DNA of 64,000 bases from Acanthosepion lycidas (lineage: Eukaryota > Mollusca > Cephalopoda > Sepiida > Sepiidae), in contig OZ010613.1 in the NCBI GenBank assembly GCA_963932145.1, positions 45,332,841 through 45,396,840 of the forward strand, written 5' to 3'. The notes under the pieces were generated by a model. It did no database searches and was not told the origin of the DNA. It saw only the letters and a program-made list of their open reading frames with translations. Below are positions 22,373-34,310 of this stretch, in pieces; position 1 is the first letter of the stretch; each line of letters opens with the position of its first letter. A program made the position numbers and the translations under genes.

Positions 22373-23352
22373 CCATTTGAATTACCAGTTTAAAATCCCA
22401 ATCCAGCCAACCCATGATGCAGAGTTTGAAAACAGGCGTTTTCAGAAAAATAACTTGATTTTCAGATTTTAAACAATATTTTCAACATCTGAAGTACTCT
22501 TTGTGTAAGTTTAATTTGCATGAAAATATTCTTTAGGAATTTGTCCTTTGTAATTGCTATTTTCATGCTTCAATGTTGCATGGGCTCTTCTAAATCAGGA
22601 ACTTTTCTAATGAAAAAAATGAGTAGGTTTCATTTTCATTGAATGGAAGGTACACACAAACACTAGTCCACACCCACAAAATATTAATACATCAACAAAA
22701 TCACACAAGACAAACAATACTACTATTTTTTGACACATCAAAGTGCATAAAAACGCAGCCCAATGTATCCTACCAATAGATTTAAAACAAGGGAAGACCC
22801 AGACATTTGAACACAAGCCTGTAGTTGAGACAACATATTCAATCCACTTGAACTGAAATGAACAAGTGAATGAAGAAATGTGCAGTATCCATCCTCCCTT
22901 CCCCCAAGGATAGTTACAACTGCAGTCAAACTTCTCAGAAAACATTTTGATCTTCATGTGCTGTAGTCAACAGTAACTTTTAAGAACTCAACCTTATATA
23001 TTTTTCAAATATCAGCCACAGTAGTTCTATCTTACAAGAATTCTCTTTCAATACATTTGTTCCTAAAATGATATGTTTAATTTACATTCTGCTTTCCAGT
23101 TATCTTCATTAATGCTATCTGCTTATTCATGTTGTATTCATTTGAGTGTTGGCATTCTGATATTCAAGTTTTTTCCTAAAAACCTGGGTAAACAAAGATT
23201 TACAACCAAATTTTTAGTCAACTAGTTTCTAAACCCATTTCTGAACCAGCACACCAAAGAAAAGCATTGTTTCACCCAAAACTGTTAAAAAAAAAAAAAA
23301 AAAATTGCTTATGACAAATAAACACAAGGCGTCAGAAACTTCTGCACTAATA
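22373..23352. other. No gene seen
   Basis: AT-rich spacer. A 116-codon minus-strand open frame (22607-22957) is rich in Cys, Phe and Trp, has no family resemblance, and is probably chance. Confidence 0.5.
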
Positions 23353-23983
23353 CAGCGTGCGATGGTTAAATTGTCGCCATTTTATATTTTTAATTTTGCA
23401 CATGTGTGTTTGTTTTTGATTTTGTCATCTGCACAGTATAGTAGGGTCACTTGGGCACTGTCTGTGAGAAGAAGAGTACCATGGTGCAATCTACTCCACC
23501 AGAAATTTGGAAACAACATGTTGTACTGTTTTGCATTTGCATCAGAATCTCCAATACAAACATTTCAGAGTGTTTGGGTGTCAACAGCACAGAGAATTTT
23601 GAAAAAGTTGAATGTGTCTAATGGTGATTGTGAAGGTATGACAGCTTGGAAAACTGATTGTTCTGGTAAGAAAAGAACTCCCAAATTTATTGGTGGGGGC
23701 TTCAGACTCAACATGGAAGCCTACATCAAGAGATGAACTGAAGGCAATAATTATGGCAGCATTCACCAACTTAAACAAGGTGAATGTCCAGAAAAGTTGC
23801 AGGAAATTCCAAAATCATCTGGAGGCTGTGGTTGAAGTCAATGGTGAGTTTAATGAATAATTTACTCTTTAGTAATTGCAAGATATTTTTGTTTAATTTT
23901 GGTAAATATATCTCTTAAAATGAATGTCAGTTTTATCTTTATTTTTTGCATAATTTAAATGACAATTTATCCATTGCAACCTG
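23353..23983 (+). mobile_element. Decayed mariner element, copy A
   Basis: Begins CAGCGTGCGATGG after TA (23351-23352) and ends with the complement of a similar terminus before TA (23984-23985). The 5' part matches copy B at 27147 for several hundred bases (GTTAAATTGTCGCC, then TCCACCAGAAATTTGGAAAC). The transposase is reduced to remnants such as NMEAYIK and TNLNK. 631 bp long, shorter than a complete mariner. Confidence 0.8.
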
Positions 23984-24179
23984 TATACATAAATATATTA
24001 GCAAAGACTTATATAGGATTAAATGCAAAAGGTTTGAATTTTATGGAAATTTTGTATTATCAAATATCAAATTAAATTGACCATTTTTCAATTAAATCAA
24101 TGTGATTTTTTTAAAATCAAGTCTGTCCTTAAGGAATTTTCATATTTTCCTTTGTTTAAGGGTTTTTTTTTTTCTGTAG

Positions 24180-25960
24180 TCATAAAGATCACTGGTTTTC
24201 ATGGCTGTAAAACCAATTCAGCTACAGGCCTCAGTTGGATCAACTCTGATTAATTTAAAGAAAAGAATTTTATCCAATGGTGCTGCAGAAATGATAAGAG
24301 ATGGCCTGGAATTCTTGGTGAATTAATGGTAGAGTTTAACCTAAAGCTGTGACTGAGTTTTGTACCAACTGAGAGAAATAAAGCCATTACCCTGATGTGG
24401 GTGAAAAAGAAATGGCTTGAGATGACTGACAACAAGGGAATTATAATGAAGACATGCTACCTAGGCAACACAGAAGTTAAGGAGTTGCATGACAGATATC
24501 CAGATATCATGTTGGGGGGGGGGGGTCGATCGAACTTTGTTTTTTGATACTACATCCAGATGTCACTAGGGAGACCATTCAAAAAGTGGTCAGAGAATGA
24601 GGCTGGTGCCAATCCATCTAATTTCCTTCAGCTTTGCAACGATAATGGCAGATGAACCAGCTGGATGTGAAAGAGTTGGATGATAGTTCTTTCCAATTCA
24701 TTTCCTGCTTGCCCAACATGAAATTACAAATAAGGAGGCAGCTTTTTCGGAGCATGATTTGTTGTTGCATTTGAACAACATTTTTTTTGTCTGGAAAGCT
24801 TAAGAAACAAACCAGTGGCAAGTGGAAGAGGAGCAGAAAGTCACAACAATGACAAATTTAGTAAAAGGGCTGGGTGAAGCGACATTAATGTTCATGGCAA
24901 GGCAGCAATGGTGAGTTTGATATTTTCATTCTTGAGCACAAACTGCAAGTTATTTTAGCAGTCAACAAGCTGGAAGGTAAATTTTCACTGGGTACTGACA
25001 TGGTGATGTTCTTGCATGGCTAAAAAAAAGATGAGGTTAGTTGCTGAGCCTCAGAAAAATCATCAATTGAGCAATCCTAATTTTATTGTTTATTGAGGGA
25101 GATGCTTTTGCACTCTCAAAATGAGTGAAGAGCAAAAGGACGCTGATCTGATTGAACATAAACTAAGAGTGTGCTTATGGAAGGTGCCTTTGTAGTCTAT
25201 GAAAAACGAATAGGAATCAAATGAACTAGAGAATCAGTTATTGATACCAATGACATTAGAAAGTTGGCTGGATTAGCAGGACTTGTTGAGATTGGTGGAT
25301 TCATTTTCTAGAGCTTAACTCTTTGCAGGTTATTTAAAGCCAGGAATTTTTTTAAGATAATGTAATACAAGTCTTACTAATTAACCCATAGCTGAGCGGA
25401 GAATACCTTTCCCAAGGGTATTTGCACGTAAGTGAATAACCAACAGGAATTGAAACTCAGCTCGCCAATTAACAATCCTGAGTCATTATCCTTTACACCA
25501 CCTGCACATCCAAGCTTAAAGTACCTGGTATTACCAAGGTACTGAAAAATATTAACATTGTTTAGCATCAGTGACTGTACAGGAACCAGTGTTTCAACAT
25601 GTGCCTGTTAGCTTGGGAATGGCCTTGAACAAGTCATTAAGTTGGTCTTTATTACCAGGTCAGCTCAACTGCAACTGCCCAGTGTTAAAAACATGGAAAT
25701 GAGCAAGTTGCTAGCGAGTGCTAGAATCTTGGTTGTTAATATGATACATGAATTGGGTGCCATAGCAACCACAAGAGAACGCCCAGTGCAACCTGGGAAA
25801 TTCAGTGGATAGTGCTTTAGGTGTAAGGAACCTCACGACATAATCAGAGATTGCAAAGTACCACCTCGGCAAGAGCCAATCTGTTACAAATACAGTGAGT
25901 TAGGTCATATTGCTATCAGGAGAAAAAGAGGTGGGTTCTACTGCATTGGTAAGCTACTCT
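24180..25960 (+). pseudogene. Ty3/gypsy-like gag remnant, split by a SINE
   Basis: The plus strand holds scattered pieces of a Gag polyprotein of the kind common in mollusc gypsy elements. At about 25115-25300 it reads MSEEQKDADLIEHKLRV and, in another frame, a DIRKLAGLAG segment of the capsid. After the SINE at 25330-25650 it resumes with MEMSKLLASARILVVN, and a CCHC-type zinc knuckle CFRCKEPHDIIRDC (25813-25854), then a second degenerate knuckle, CYKYSELGHIAIR. Stops and shifts are frequent, and a GGGG tract lies at 24515. Pol is not seen downstream. Dead. Confidence 0.7.
25330..25650 (-). repeat. Composite 5S/tRNA SINE, copy 2, inside gag
   Basis: On the minus strand a 5S-like head (25613-25512) with CCTTGGTAATACCAGGTAC precedes a tRNA-like head, GGTGGTGTAAAGGATAATG, and a box B, GAGTTTCAATTCC, then the SINE body with TACCCTTGGGAAAGG. 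It interrupts the gag reading, so it inserted after the retrotransposon. More diverged than the copy at 17.8 kb. Confidence 0.7.
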
Positions 25961-26107
25961 ATAAAGTCAGCAATGGTGCAAGACAAGAATGCATGAATAC
26001 TTGCAAATACTGAATGCATGACCACACAAATAACACCAAAGCTAGCAGGCACCAGGAATGGAAACAATTGTAGCAGCATATATAAATAGGTATAGGTCCT
26101 AAACTAG

Positions 26108-26142
<35 letters not shown>

Positions 26143-27146
26143 AAATAACTCAAATTTGTTTTGGCATTACTGGCATGCATCACCAGACAAATTAGAATAA
26201 TTCTTTTTTTCAATAACTTTGCACAAAAATTCTTGGTATAAAAAAAACAAAAACAAAAAAAAACTTGTCTGCCACAATCCATCTAATTTTTAGTTATATC
26301 GATATATACATACTATATTTAAAGATATATTTGACCACCACATCCATTTTTCTTCAAATCTTTGTCTATGATATTTGCTTGGTGAATATTTATCTAGATG
26401 TCAAAATTCCCTTTACTTGTACTTTGCTGTAACAATAAATGTTCAATTGGTATTATATGCTACCAAATATGGTAATATTCTTTAAGAATTTAGTATAGTT
26501 TACCCAATAGTAATAAGAAAAAATGAAGTATACTGTATTACTACAGCATCAAAGATTTTTTTAAAAAGTAGATGGGTAATATAATCAATATTATATATAG
26601 ACAAATAAATGAATATACATATGAGATACATCTCGATGCACTCATTTTAGCCTCTTGCACCTTATAAAACTTGTTACGATTGAAGAGAGACAAACAGATG
26701 GCTTTTGTAAAAGTTGGTTAAAAGTTTATTGGGAAGTTGGATTCATTTAACACACATTTGTATAGATTTTTTTTTTTTTTTTACAGAAAAATTAAAATTT
26801 AATTGATACACTAAATATTAATTTTACTTAATAAATCAACAATGTATAAAAAAATAAGAAAGAGCAATTTTGCAAAATTCAGTTTTATTCAGCCTCCAAC
26901 AAGTGAAATTAAAAGTTGATTAATTAATGGGTTATTCAGATTTAAATGCCTGATAGACATTATTGGTTAAAGTCTTAACCCCTTTTCATTAACATGTAAT
27001 TTAAAACTGTGCTTTATATTTTGTACAACAAAGAGGATAAAAATTGATTTACAAAATTAAACATAAAAATTCAAACGAGACATTTATTTTAAAGAAATGA
27101 TTGCCTTTATAAATGAAAAAAACAAAACAAAAAACAAACATATATA
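25961..27146. other. No gene seen
   Basis: AT-rich spacer with a 29-nt A run at 26112-26140 and T runs near 26770; the poly-A may mark the end of a retroposed copy. The minus-strand frame at 25959-26282 spans the poly-A and is not a gene. Confidence 0.5.
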
Positions 27147-27949
27147 CAGGGTGCGATGGGTAAATTGTCGCCATTTTATATTTTTAATTTTGCACATCCA
27201 TGTTGTTTGTTTTTGATTTTGTCAACTGCACAGTATAGTAGGGTTACTTGGGCACAGTCTGTGAGAAAAAGAGCACCATGGTGCAAATCACTCCACCAGA
27301 AATTTGGAAACAGCATGCTGTACTGTTTGGCATTTGCACTGGTCATTTCAGAGTGTTTGGGTGTCAATCTGAGGACAGTGCAGAGGATTCCAAGAGTTGG
27401 GTGAGTCTAATGGTGATTACAAATGTGGTTAGAGTGATCACTAGTGATGGCAATGTTATTCTTCCATTCATCTTCCCACAGGGCCACAGACTCAACACAG
27501 AAGCCTACAAGTGCCTTGAGGAGGTAGTACTATCCTTTGTCAAGAGGTTGGCTACTAGAAGACCCTGTCTGGCAACAGGACTCTGCACCATGCCTTACAA
27601 GCAGAAGAAGCCACCTAACTCCCCAGACTGCAACCCTCTTGATTATTATGTGTGGGGCACAGTTGAGTGAGAGAACAAAATTCCTTGTAACACCAAAGAT
27701 GAACTGAAGGCAAGGATCATAGCAGCATTCACCAACTTAAACAAGGAGACCGTCCAAAAGAACTGCAGGGGATTCTGAAGGTATTTGAAGGCCACGGTTG
27801 AAACCAATGGCGATTTTATTGAATAAATTTACTCTTTAGTATTTCAAGATATTTTTGTTTAATTTTAATAAATATATCTGTTAAAATGAGATATCAGCAT
27901 TGTTTTCATATTTTTGTAATTTTGACGACAATTTATGCATCGCACCCTG
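27147..27949 (+). mobile_element. Decayed mariner element, copy B, with transposase remnant
   Basis: Begins CAGGGTGCGATGGGTAAATT and ends with the complementary terminus before TA, an 803-bp element. An open plus-strand frame (27248-27670) includes VRVITSDGNVILPFIFPQG, RLNTEAYKCLEEVVL and, after a deletion that removed the 'QD.AP.H' segment, NSPDCNPLDYYVWGTVE, the third catalytic Asp region. The reading continues after a stop as CNTKDELKARI and ends near GDFIE. It belongs to the Tc1/mariner superfamily; the LDYYVWG box suits the D37D/maT side, but I cannot place it firmly. Inactive. Confidence 0.85.
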
Positions 27950-28316
27950 TACATATATAAGTGACTGAAAAGTTCTAAGCTTGACCAAGAACGGATTCCA
28001 AAACAAATTCTGAGGTTTAGTTATTTCATCAGATTTTAGAAAGTGGATCAGGCTGAAAACTTCAGCACTTCCTCATATAAAGAAAAATTTTCTTTTCCCA
28101 CAATATGTACACTTTAGAATTTTTGAACCATTTTCATGTGACTAATCACATTGTCAGAATTTCATAATAATTAACATCACTGAGTAAATTTCATTACTTT
28201 GTGTACTTTGATTAAATACCAATTTTGTCAAATTTGATTACTAAGTAAAGGTATCTTGGAATTTCATTTGGGAGATAAATAAAGCAGAACCTCATTATTA
28301 TTCTGCTTGTTACTTA

Positions 28317-28562
28317 GTGCTTATGCTTCTCTGCCAATACATTATAAATAAAGGACTATTCAATCTTGACAGAGAGGAAATATGGAAAAAATATATCAAA
28401 GACATTGGTTTCAGAGAGGAAAAAAAAAAAAAAAAGAAAACACTCTGCCAATACCTTATGAATAATGGACAATTCTGTTTTGATCATGAGGAAAGACAGA
28501 AAAGACATCAGAAATGCTGTTTGGTTTCAAGAAGAAAAAGAAACAGCAAGAGGGAAGATTGA
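28317..28562 (+). repeat. Imperfect tandem duplication, open for 81 codons
   Basis: Two segments, about 28330-28430 and 28441-28545, are diverged copies of each other, so the frame reads LCQYIINKGLFNLDREE and then LCQYLMNNGQFCFDHEE, separated by a poly-A run. The preserved frame across the duplication is curious, but there is no start context, splice signal or known family. Probably a tandemly duplicated repeat. Confidence 0.5.
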
Positions 28563-28662
28563 GGACGTGATAACTATTGTTTCAGTGAAATGGGAAACTT
28601 GTAAATTTCAAATTTTTTTCATTTGTACCTCCTTAAATAAAGATCTGTATTCATACTTATGA

Positions 28663-29312
28663 TTGTTATTACAATATTTGGCTAAAGCTGTTAATGATAC
28701 AAAAAGGAGAAATTATATAGGTATTTTATTGTCACAGAACTTGCAAGGAGCTTATTTAATCATTAACTGAAAAATTCTGATTCATCAGAAAATTCAAATA
28801 GTAAACTTGTGAAAGTTTCACAGGTATTTCTAATAAATAATGAATTTTGATTTGATTAATTGTACTTGATTATAATTTCAAGCACATATTAAATTAAATG
28901 CCAATACATTTATAGTGTTTTAGCAAAAATACCCAACATATTATTAGAGATAATGTTGTAAAAATTTTTTTATTTCAATGGCCATACCAATATTCAGTGT
29001 TTGAGGCCCTATTTTCAAACAAGTCAAAGAGGACAAAAAGAATGAAAACGTCTGAATTGGATTCTTTCTACCTTTCTTAACTGAAATTATCTCCCCTTAT
29101 ACAAAATAATTTTTATACATCAGTTGTGGGTGGAGTAGATCGTTTGGTCATAAATGTTTTTTTATAAATATTTTTATTAGGGGGAAAGCCATCCTTTTGT
29201 CACAACTTTTTTTGAAGATACAAAGGTTCAAGTTTGCCATTTTTTCTTTATGAAATATTTTCAATACCTGAATCTGTAGAAATTTCAGTCTTGACAACTA
29301 AAATACTCATGG

Positions 29313-29365
<53 letters not shown>

Positions 29366-29947
29366 TAAACATTTGCAAATGAAATATTGATAAAGAAAAT
29401 AAAGAAAAATAATTAAGTGCAGGAAATAAAATTGTGGGGAGATATTGCAAAATTAAATAAGAGCAGGTGGGGAGATATTGCAAAATAAATCAAGATATGG
29501 CAGGGAGATATCAAGACAAATTCACTAAGACATTTTGATTGCAGAAACTTCTGAGGTCTTAGTTGAGCAGGAATTACCAAGTCCCATCATGTTTGTAGTA
29601 TTAAAATACAACAGTTTATTGCTTTTTTTTTCTTCTCTTGAACACCAAAAAATTTGCTCACTCAAATGCTGTTATTAAAGTCAATGAAAGCTTTGATGTA
29701 TTTGCTTAATAGTTCTACAAAAACCGTTATATAAATAACCATTAGTCGGTCTAGTTTGAATCTTGTAGCAGTTAATAGGTAATGTTTTCTAGTTAATATG
29801 ATGTACATTTTCTAAAAATCACTAATTATGTGAAAAAAAAAAACCCCAAAAAAACCCATAAGTAACTTGTGTTTTTGTGTAAATTTGTTTTAGATAAATT
29901 CCATGATAAACTAATTTGCTCAATGAAACTGACTTCAAAAGTCACAG

Positions 29948-29989
<42 letters not shown>

Positions 29990-30339
29990 GAAATTATTTT
30001 AAATGATAGTTATACTTTAAAAGAACAAGTTAATCCTAAATTTATTTCACAATTTTTACCAGTTTTAAAGTAAATTTAAACTCAATTTGTGAGATATTTA
30101 AACACTAAAACAGACTATAATATGAAATTAATATCCTGTTAAGATTATGCTTAGGCTATGTGGTAAAAGGTATTTCTTTAATCATGAATTTCTATTTTTG
30201 GTCTTTTCCATGGAAAATTGAATGCTAGAAAATATTTATCATTGTTGACCCAGGTTAATCACAGGAGAGATTTGAGATGGTTTTTAATTTCAATACTATG
30301 CGTTGTTCTCAATACATATATCAGTCAAGTGCCATATGT
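28663..30339. other. No gene seen; two (AT)n tracts
   Basis: AT-rich sequence with (AT)n microsatellites at about 29318-29362 and 29953-29983. A small triplicated motif, GGGGAGATATTGCAAAAT, lies at 29436-29515. Any DUSP19 3' UTR would lie at its upper end, but the polyadenylation site cannot be fixed. Confidence 0.5.
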
Positions 30340-30588
30340 AATACATGCTTGGGTGATCATGTCTGCCTTGATTCATAACTGACTAAGATTTTTATGCAGT
30401 AGGTTGCCTTTCCTTTCTGCAGTAGACTGGTTGCTAACAAAGTCTATTTAACCCATAGCTGGGAGGAGAAGAGATAGATTCATATCTTCCCTAAGGTTTA
30501 TTTGTGTGTAAGTGAATATAACGAACCTAACTGGAATTCGAATTTTGCCCAACAATTTTTCATTCTGAACTGATACCCATTATACCAC

Positions 30589-30627
<39 letters not shown>
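30340..30627 (-). repeat. tRNA-derived SINE, ending in an AT microsatellite
   Basis: Read on the minus strand: box A GTGGTATAATGGGTATC, box B region AAAATTCGAATTCCAGTT, then the common body with CTCCCAGCTATGGGTTAAATA and CAACCTACTGCATAAAAATC. The (AT)n run at 30593-30627 lies on the 5' (tRNA) side. Same family as the copies at 31.6, 35.4, 36.7 and 41.9 kb. Confidence 0.8.
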
Positions 30628-30630
<3 letters not shown>

Positions 30631-30890
30631 CAAAAAGAGTTAACATTGTAAATTTTATCATTTTGTTAAGGGTTTTTTAAACACAAGTCCTCATTATTTT
30701 GCCATCTTTCTCAATATCCTTATAAAAATAAATCAGCAGTGTTATAGGAATTTAAAGAATTTAGCTAAGCTAGTGTTCATGAATATCAAACTAGACCTAA
30801 AAAGCAACAAAACCTGCACATTGATTCTTAGAAGTAATGGCCAGAGTATAAAAATGACCATTTAAAAAAAAATATAATTGTTCCCAGAAA

Positions 30891-31282
30891 TCAAATTTTG
30901 AGGAAATACTCATAATCTCTTAGTTGGTCAACAAAACCAGCATTTGGATGAATCACTGGTCGCTTGCCCTTAACATACCAAAAACCATCGGAAAAGGACA
31001 TTTTCTCTCTCTTCATAAGGTAGCCGATTATGATAGATGCTGCCCTTGAGATGCCTGCATTGCAGTGGACAAGAACACAGCCAGACTTTCGACCTTCATC
31101 AATAAAATTAAATGCTTCATCGAACACTACAGTGATATTGCTATCAGGCAGATCATAAAGTTTGATTGATTTGTAGGTGAATTTGTCAGGATAAAGATTC
31201 TCAACACCAGTAGCAACATTCAGAATATGAGTGACACTGTATTTTTCGAGGGTTTCTAGAGATTGTGCAACATCTTGTGAGC
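30891..31282 (-). CDS. DUSP19: DUSP19 dual-specificity phosphatase, second coding exon (catalytic)
   Basis: This exon supplies the last two bases of codon 73 and residues 74-202, ending in TGA at 30893-30891. It starts after the acceptor TTTTGTAG|GC (AG at 31284-31283). Joined to the upstream exon it restores LILG-SQDV, as in DUSP19 of vertebrates. The active-site loop [10 protein letters not shown] has the nucleophile Cys146 and Arg152; the general-acid Asp is in YDLPD (about residue 116). Other conserved blocks are [24 protein letters not shown] and SGFVDQLR-like [15 protein letters not shown]. The 202-residue total is slightly shorter than human DUSP19 (217) because the C-terminal tail is missing. 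DUSP19 (SKRP1) is an atypical DUSP that binds MKK7 and dampens JNK signalling in the cytoplasm. Confidence 0.95.
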
Positions 31283-31574
31283 CTACAAAAGAAACAATTA
31301 AAACAAATTATTCAGTAATTAACAATGAAACAAGAGATATCTATTATGGTCATTACAGCACAAGGCCAGGATAATTGAAGTTAAAAGAGCTTGCTAGAAA
31401 ACCAAGACTGAAACAAATGTACAATTGGGTATAGTGCTTTCATTTGGTATAGAGACATTAAAAGATCAAATTAACAACACTGGTGAACAAGTTCAGGCAT
31501 TGTGTCAAATACTGGAAGAGTCCCCTCCCTCACATTCTGTACATGGCCCCCTACATGGAGTATAGAATCATAGC

Positions 31575-31878
31575 CTCAACACACCAGGTGTTGCTTCTGT
31601 CCCTTTCATAGCAAGTAGGTTTTTATGGGATAGAGTTGCTAGCTATATTCCCTACCAATTTTGAATTCAGAATTGTCCTTCTCTTAGGCTGGCTGCCAAC
31701 TAAGATGGAAGAGTCCAGTCTGCCCTATTTAACCCATAAATGGTGAGACAAGAGATGAAATCATACTTTTCCAAAGGGTATTTTCATGAAAGTAAATGTA
31801 ACTAACTAAAATGGAATTCAAACTTGACTTGCTAATTTCTTGTTCTGAGTTGCTAATAATTCCACCATTGTGTATCTA
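31575..31878 (-). repeat. tRNA-derived SINE
   Basis: Minus-strand copy: box-A-like ACAATGGTGGAATTATTAG, box B AAGTTTGAATTCCATTT, and a body with TACCCTTTGGAAAAG, TCTCACCATTTATGGG and GGCAGCCAGCC. Long 3' region retained. Confidence 0.75.
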
Positions 31879-32299
31879 TAGAACCTGAAAACACAAACGA
31901 AATGATTTAGATTCTGCCCAGTACTCACTGCTTTTGCATAATTTTGGAAGGATCAATACTGTCACAAGCAGATGAGTGACTGCAACTGGATGTAGCATAT
32001 CTTATTAGTACTTGCTGTGCTGTAAGTAGAAGAACCCCTGCATTTGCAATCATTTGTAGGCTCATTGTTAGAAACGAATGACAACATTTTTTTTTAATAA
32101 AAAGGAGATCAAGGTTGCTTCTTTCCTGAAACTCAACTCAAGGATGGCATTCTTTTTTTTTTTTACTATTACAGAATTCTTATATATATACCCAAATAAA
32201 TAAATAATAAACAAATTAACAAACCTCTCCCACCAAAATAACTTAGAATAAACTAACCACAATGCATCACCAGCCCGCATATATAGTCAAGAAAAAACA

Positions 32300-32428
32300 A
32301 AACGCATGTGGCCTGATGATTGTGTTTAGCATGAAACAGTGTGTTGACTTTTATATTTACATACGCTCTATCTCTAATATTGAGCACTTTATCCCATAAA
32401 TATAGCATACTTTAAAACTATTTTTTTT

Positions 32429-32481
<53 letters not shown>

Positions 32482-32570
32482 GTGTGTGTGAGCACTGAGG
32501 TCAATACCAAGTGGCGACAGGGTTTCATGCTTGAATGCAAACTTCAGTCCATGTGTTGTTTTGGCTCAAC
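32300..32570. repeat. Fold-back repeat, rearranged copy 2, with AT/GT microsatellite
   Basis: Shares GCATGAAACAG, the tail TCTATCTCTAATATTGAGCAC and CACTTTATCCCATAAATA with the repeat at 10.1-10.4 kb. Here the right-arm sequence comes first, then (AT)n(GT)n at 32431-32490, then left-arm sequence (AAGTGGCGACAGGGTTTCATGC). The order suggests a tandem or circularly permuted organisation with the microsatellite as part of the unit. Confidence 0.7.
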
Positions 32571-32941
32571 TATTTATATATGCTGGTCAATGGTGTATTA
32601 TGAGTAGTAAGGTCTATTGTATTATCCTAATAGTTATCAGGTAGGTGGTAATGGTTATGCTTCAGATTATTTTATAGGCTACTGAGTAGGAATAATTGTG
32701 GATTGAAATGTAGTTATTCGTAGCTATTTTATAGTGTTAACTTTTTGCTTATTACTCATTACTTATTTCTTGGTGATTATTATTATTATTATTATTTTTG
32801 TATTTACATGTGCATCTGTAATTTCTTAATTTGTTTGTTTATTCAGGTGTTTTTGTTTATTTTTTCCTGGGAATTTGTTATCTTATTGCTTAGTTTAAGG
32901 TATTGGCTTTGTCTAAAGTATGTTACATTATCTGCATTGTA

Positions 32942-33041
32942 TTAGGTTGGTGCAAAAATAATGACGTAATAATGTTTTTTGACGTTAAAAAATATGTCAA
33001 AAAAACGACATTATTACGTCATTATTTTTGCACAAACCTAA
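32942..33041. mobile_element. Palindromic mariner MITE, 100 bp
   Basis: Begins TTAGGTTGGTGCAAAAATAA and ends with its complement (one mismatch near the end), flanked by TA (32940-32941 and 33042-33043). The arms pair over about 40 bp around a short centre. Same termini as the 72-bp copy at 15156, with a longer middle. Confidence 0.92.
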
Positions 33042-33869
33042 TATATAGTGTAAATAGTTGCATTTATTATTATGGTATTTTAAAAGATATTTGGTTTCAG
33101 TTTTTGATTTTTAAGTAATGTAGTAAAAATTTTTCATGTCTGATAAATTCTGGTTATAGCTATTTTCTTCTCCAGACAGAGTTTACAGTTTTTAAATTTA
33201 TTGTTGTAGGATGATGCTGTTTTCTTTATTTTCCATGATATTTTTGATGTAATTTGGTTTTTGTTTTTAATTTCCTATATATGTTCAGAAAGCATTGTTC
33301 TGTTGGGATATTTACTTTATTTGTAAAGGATATTTTGTGTGTAGTTTCTGTTTTCAGAGATCTTCAATTACTGCTATGTATACTTTTTCTTTGTTATCTG
33401 CTGATTTTAAAGTGGCTTAGTATATTACATTGTTTTGCAAGCAGTTGTCATTTAAGAGACATTTATTCTTTACTCTGTAGTTACAAGCAGGTTTGGTTTG
33501 TGTAAGTGGTTTGTTTGGTTATGTAACTATCGTGCTTTTTCTTATTTGTGTCACATTCTCAGTGCAATTTTTACTGTTTCTATTGAACATTTTGTGAAAG
33601 GTGCTAAATGGGGCGGGGTGTATGAGTGTAATGAATATTTTCCCGACATATGTTTATTACATTTTTGTTGTATAGTGGATTAAACCATGATGTTTATTTT
33701 TCCTGTTGGCTTTTTTGTGCTGTGTAGTGTGTATGTGAGTTTTGTTGAAAATTCAACATCTTTTAAGGCCATTTCATAATTGTTTTGGCTTTGTTGAAGA
33801 TGGTTTCATTGGAAGAATTGTTAGATAACCTATGATTAATTGATTGTGGGATTTGCTTGATTATTGTAG

Positions 33870-34310
33870 GTAAGTGGTTGGAAGATGTGTGCATGTAAAA
33901 ACTGGTTTATCAAAGTTTTTCTTTTTCACTTCTAGCAGACCTGCAGTCATTGATGATGACCAAATTGAGACATTGATTAAAAATAATCCAGGTCATATGA
34001 CACTGGACATCAGAGATATAATCCATTGTAGTGATTCATGTAGCCAAGGAGTTTAAAAATACCTTACAATGCTTATATGAGTTATTTGAGCATTGTAAGA
34101 TATTTTAAAACCATTGGATACCTGAATCACTACAATGTTTGATTGTCAAAAGATTTAATGGTAAAACTTCAATGGATCACATTTCCATCTGCAATTCTCT
34201 GCTAAAATCCAACAGAAACAACCCCTTTTTAAAATAATGATCACAGGTGATGAAAAATGTGTTGTTTACAACAATATGGAACAATAAAAATATCCTGGGA
34301 AAAAGGGCAA
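33870..34310 (+). pseudogene. mariner transposase remnant with internal inverted duplication
   Basis: Plus-strand pieces of a mariner (SETMAR-like) transposase: SRPAVIDDDQIETLIKNNPG (DNA-binding part), then ISICNSLLKSNRNNPFLK and MITGDEKCVVYNN, the first catalytic Asp region (T-D/G-DEKW motif with W replaced by C). Stops lie between. Between the two, 34024-34140, is an inverted duplication (see findings). The second and third catalytic regions are not seen. Inactive. Confidence 0.75.

Noticed and set aside
22607-22957. 116-residue protein on the minus strand
   Set aside because: Composition and absence of any domain or splice sites suggest a chance frame.
33254-33683. Hydrophobic proteins on the plus strand
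   Set aside because: T/G-rich sequence gives Phe/Leu/Cys-rich frames by composition; no signal for expression.
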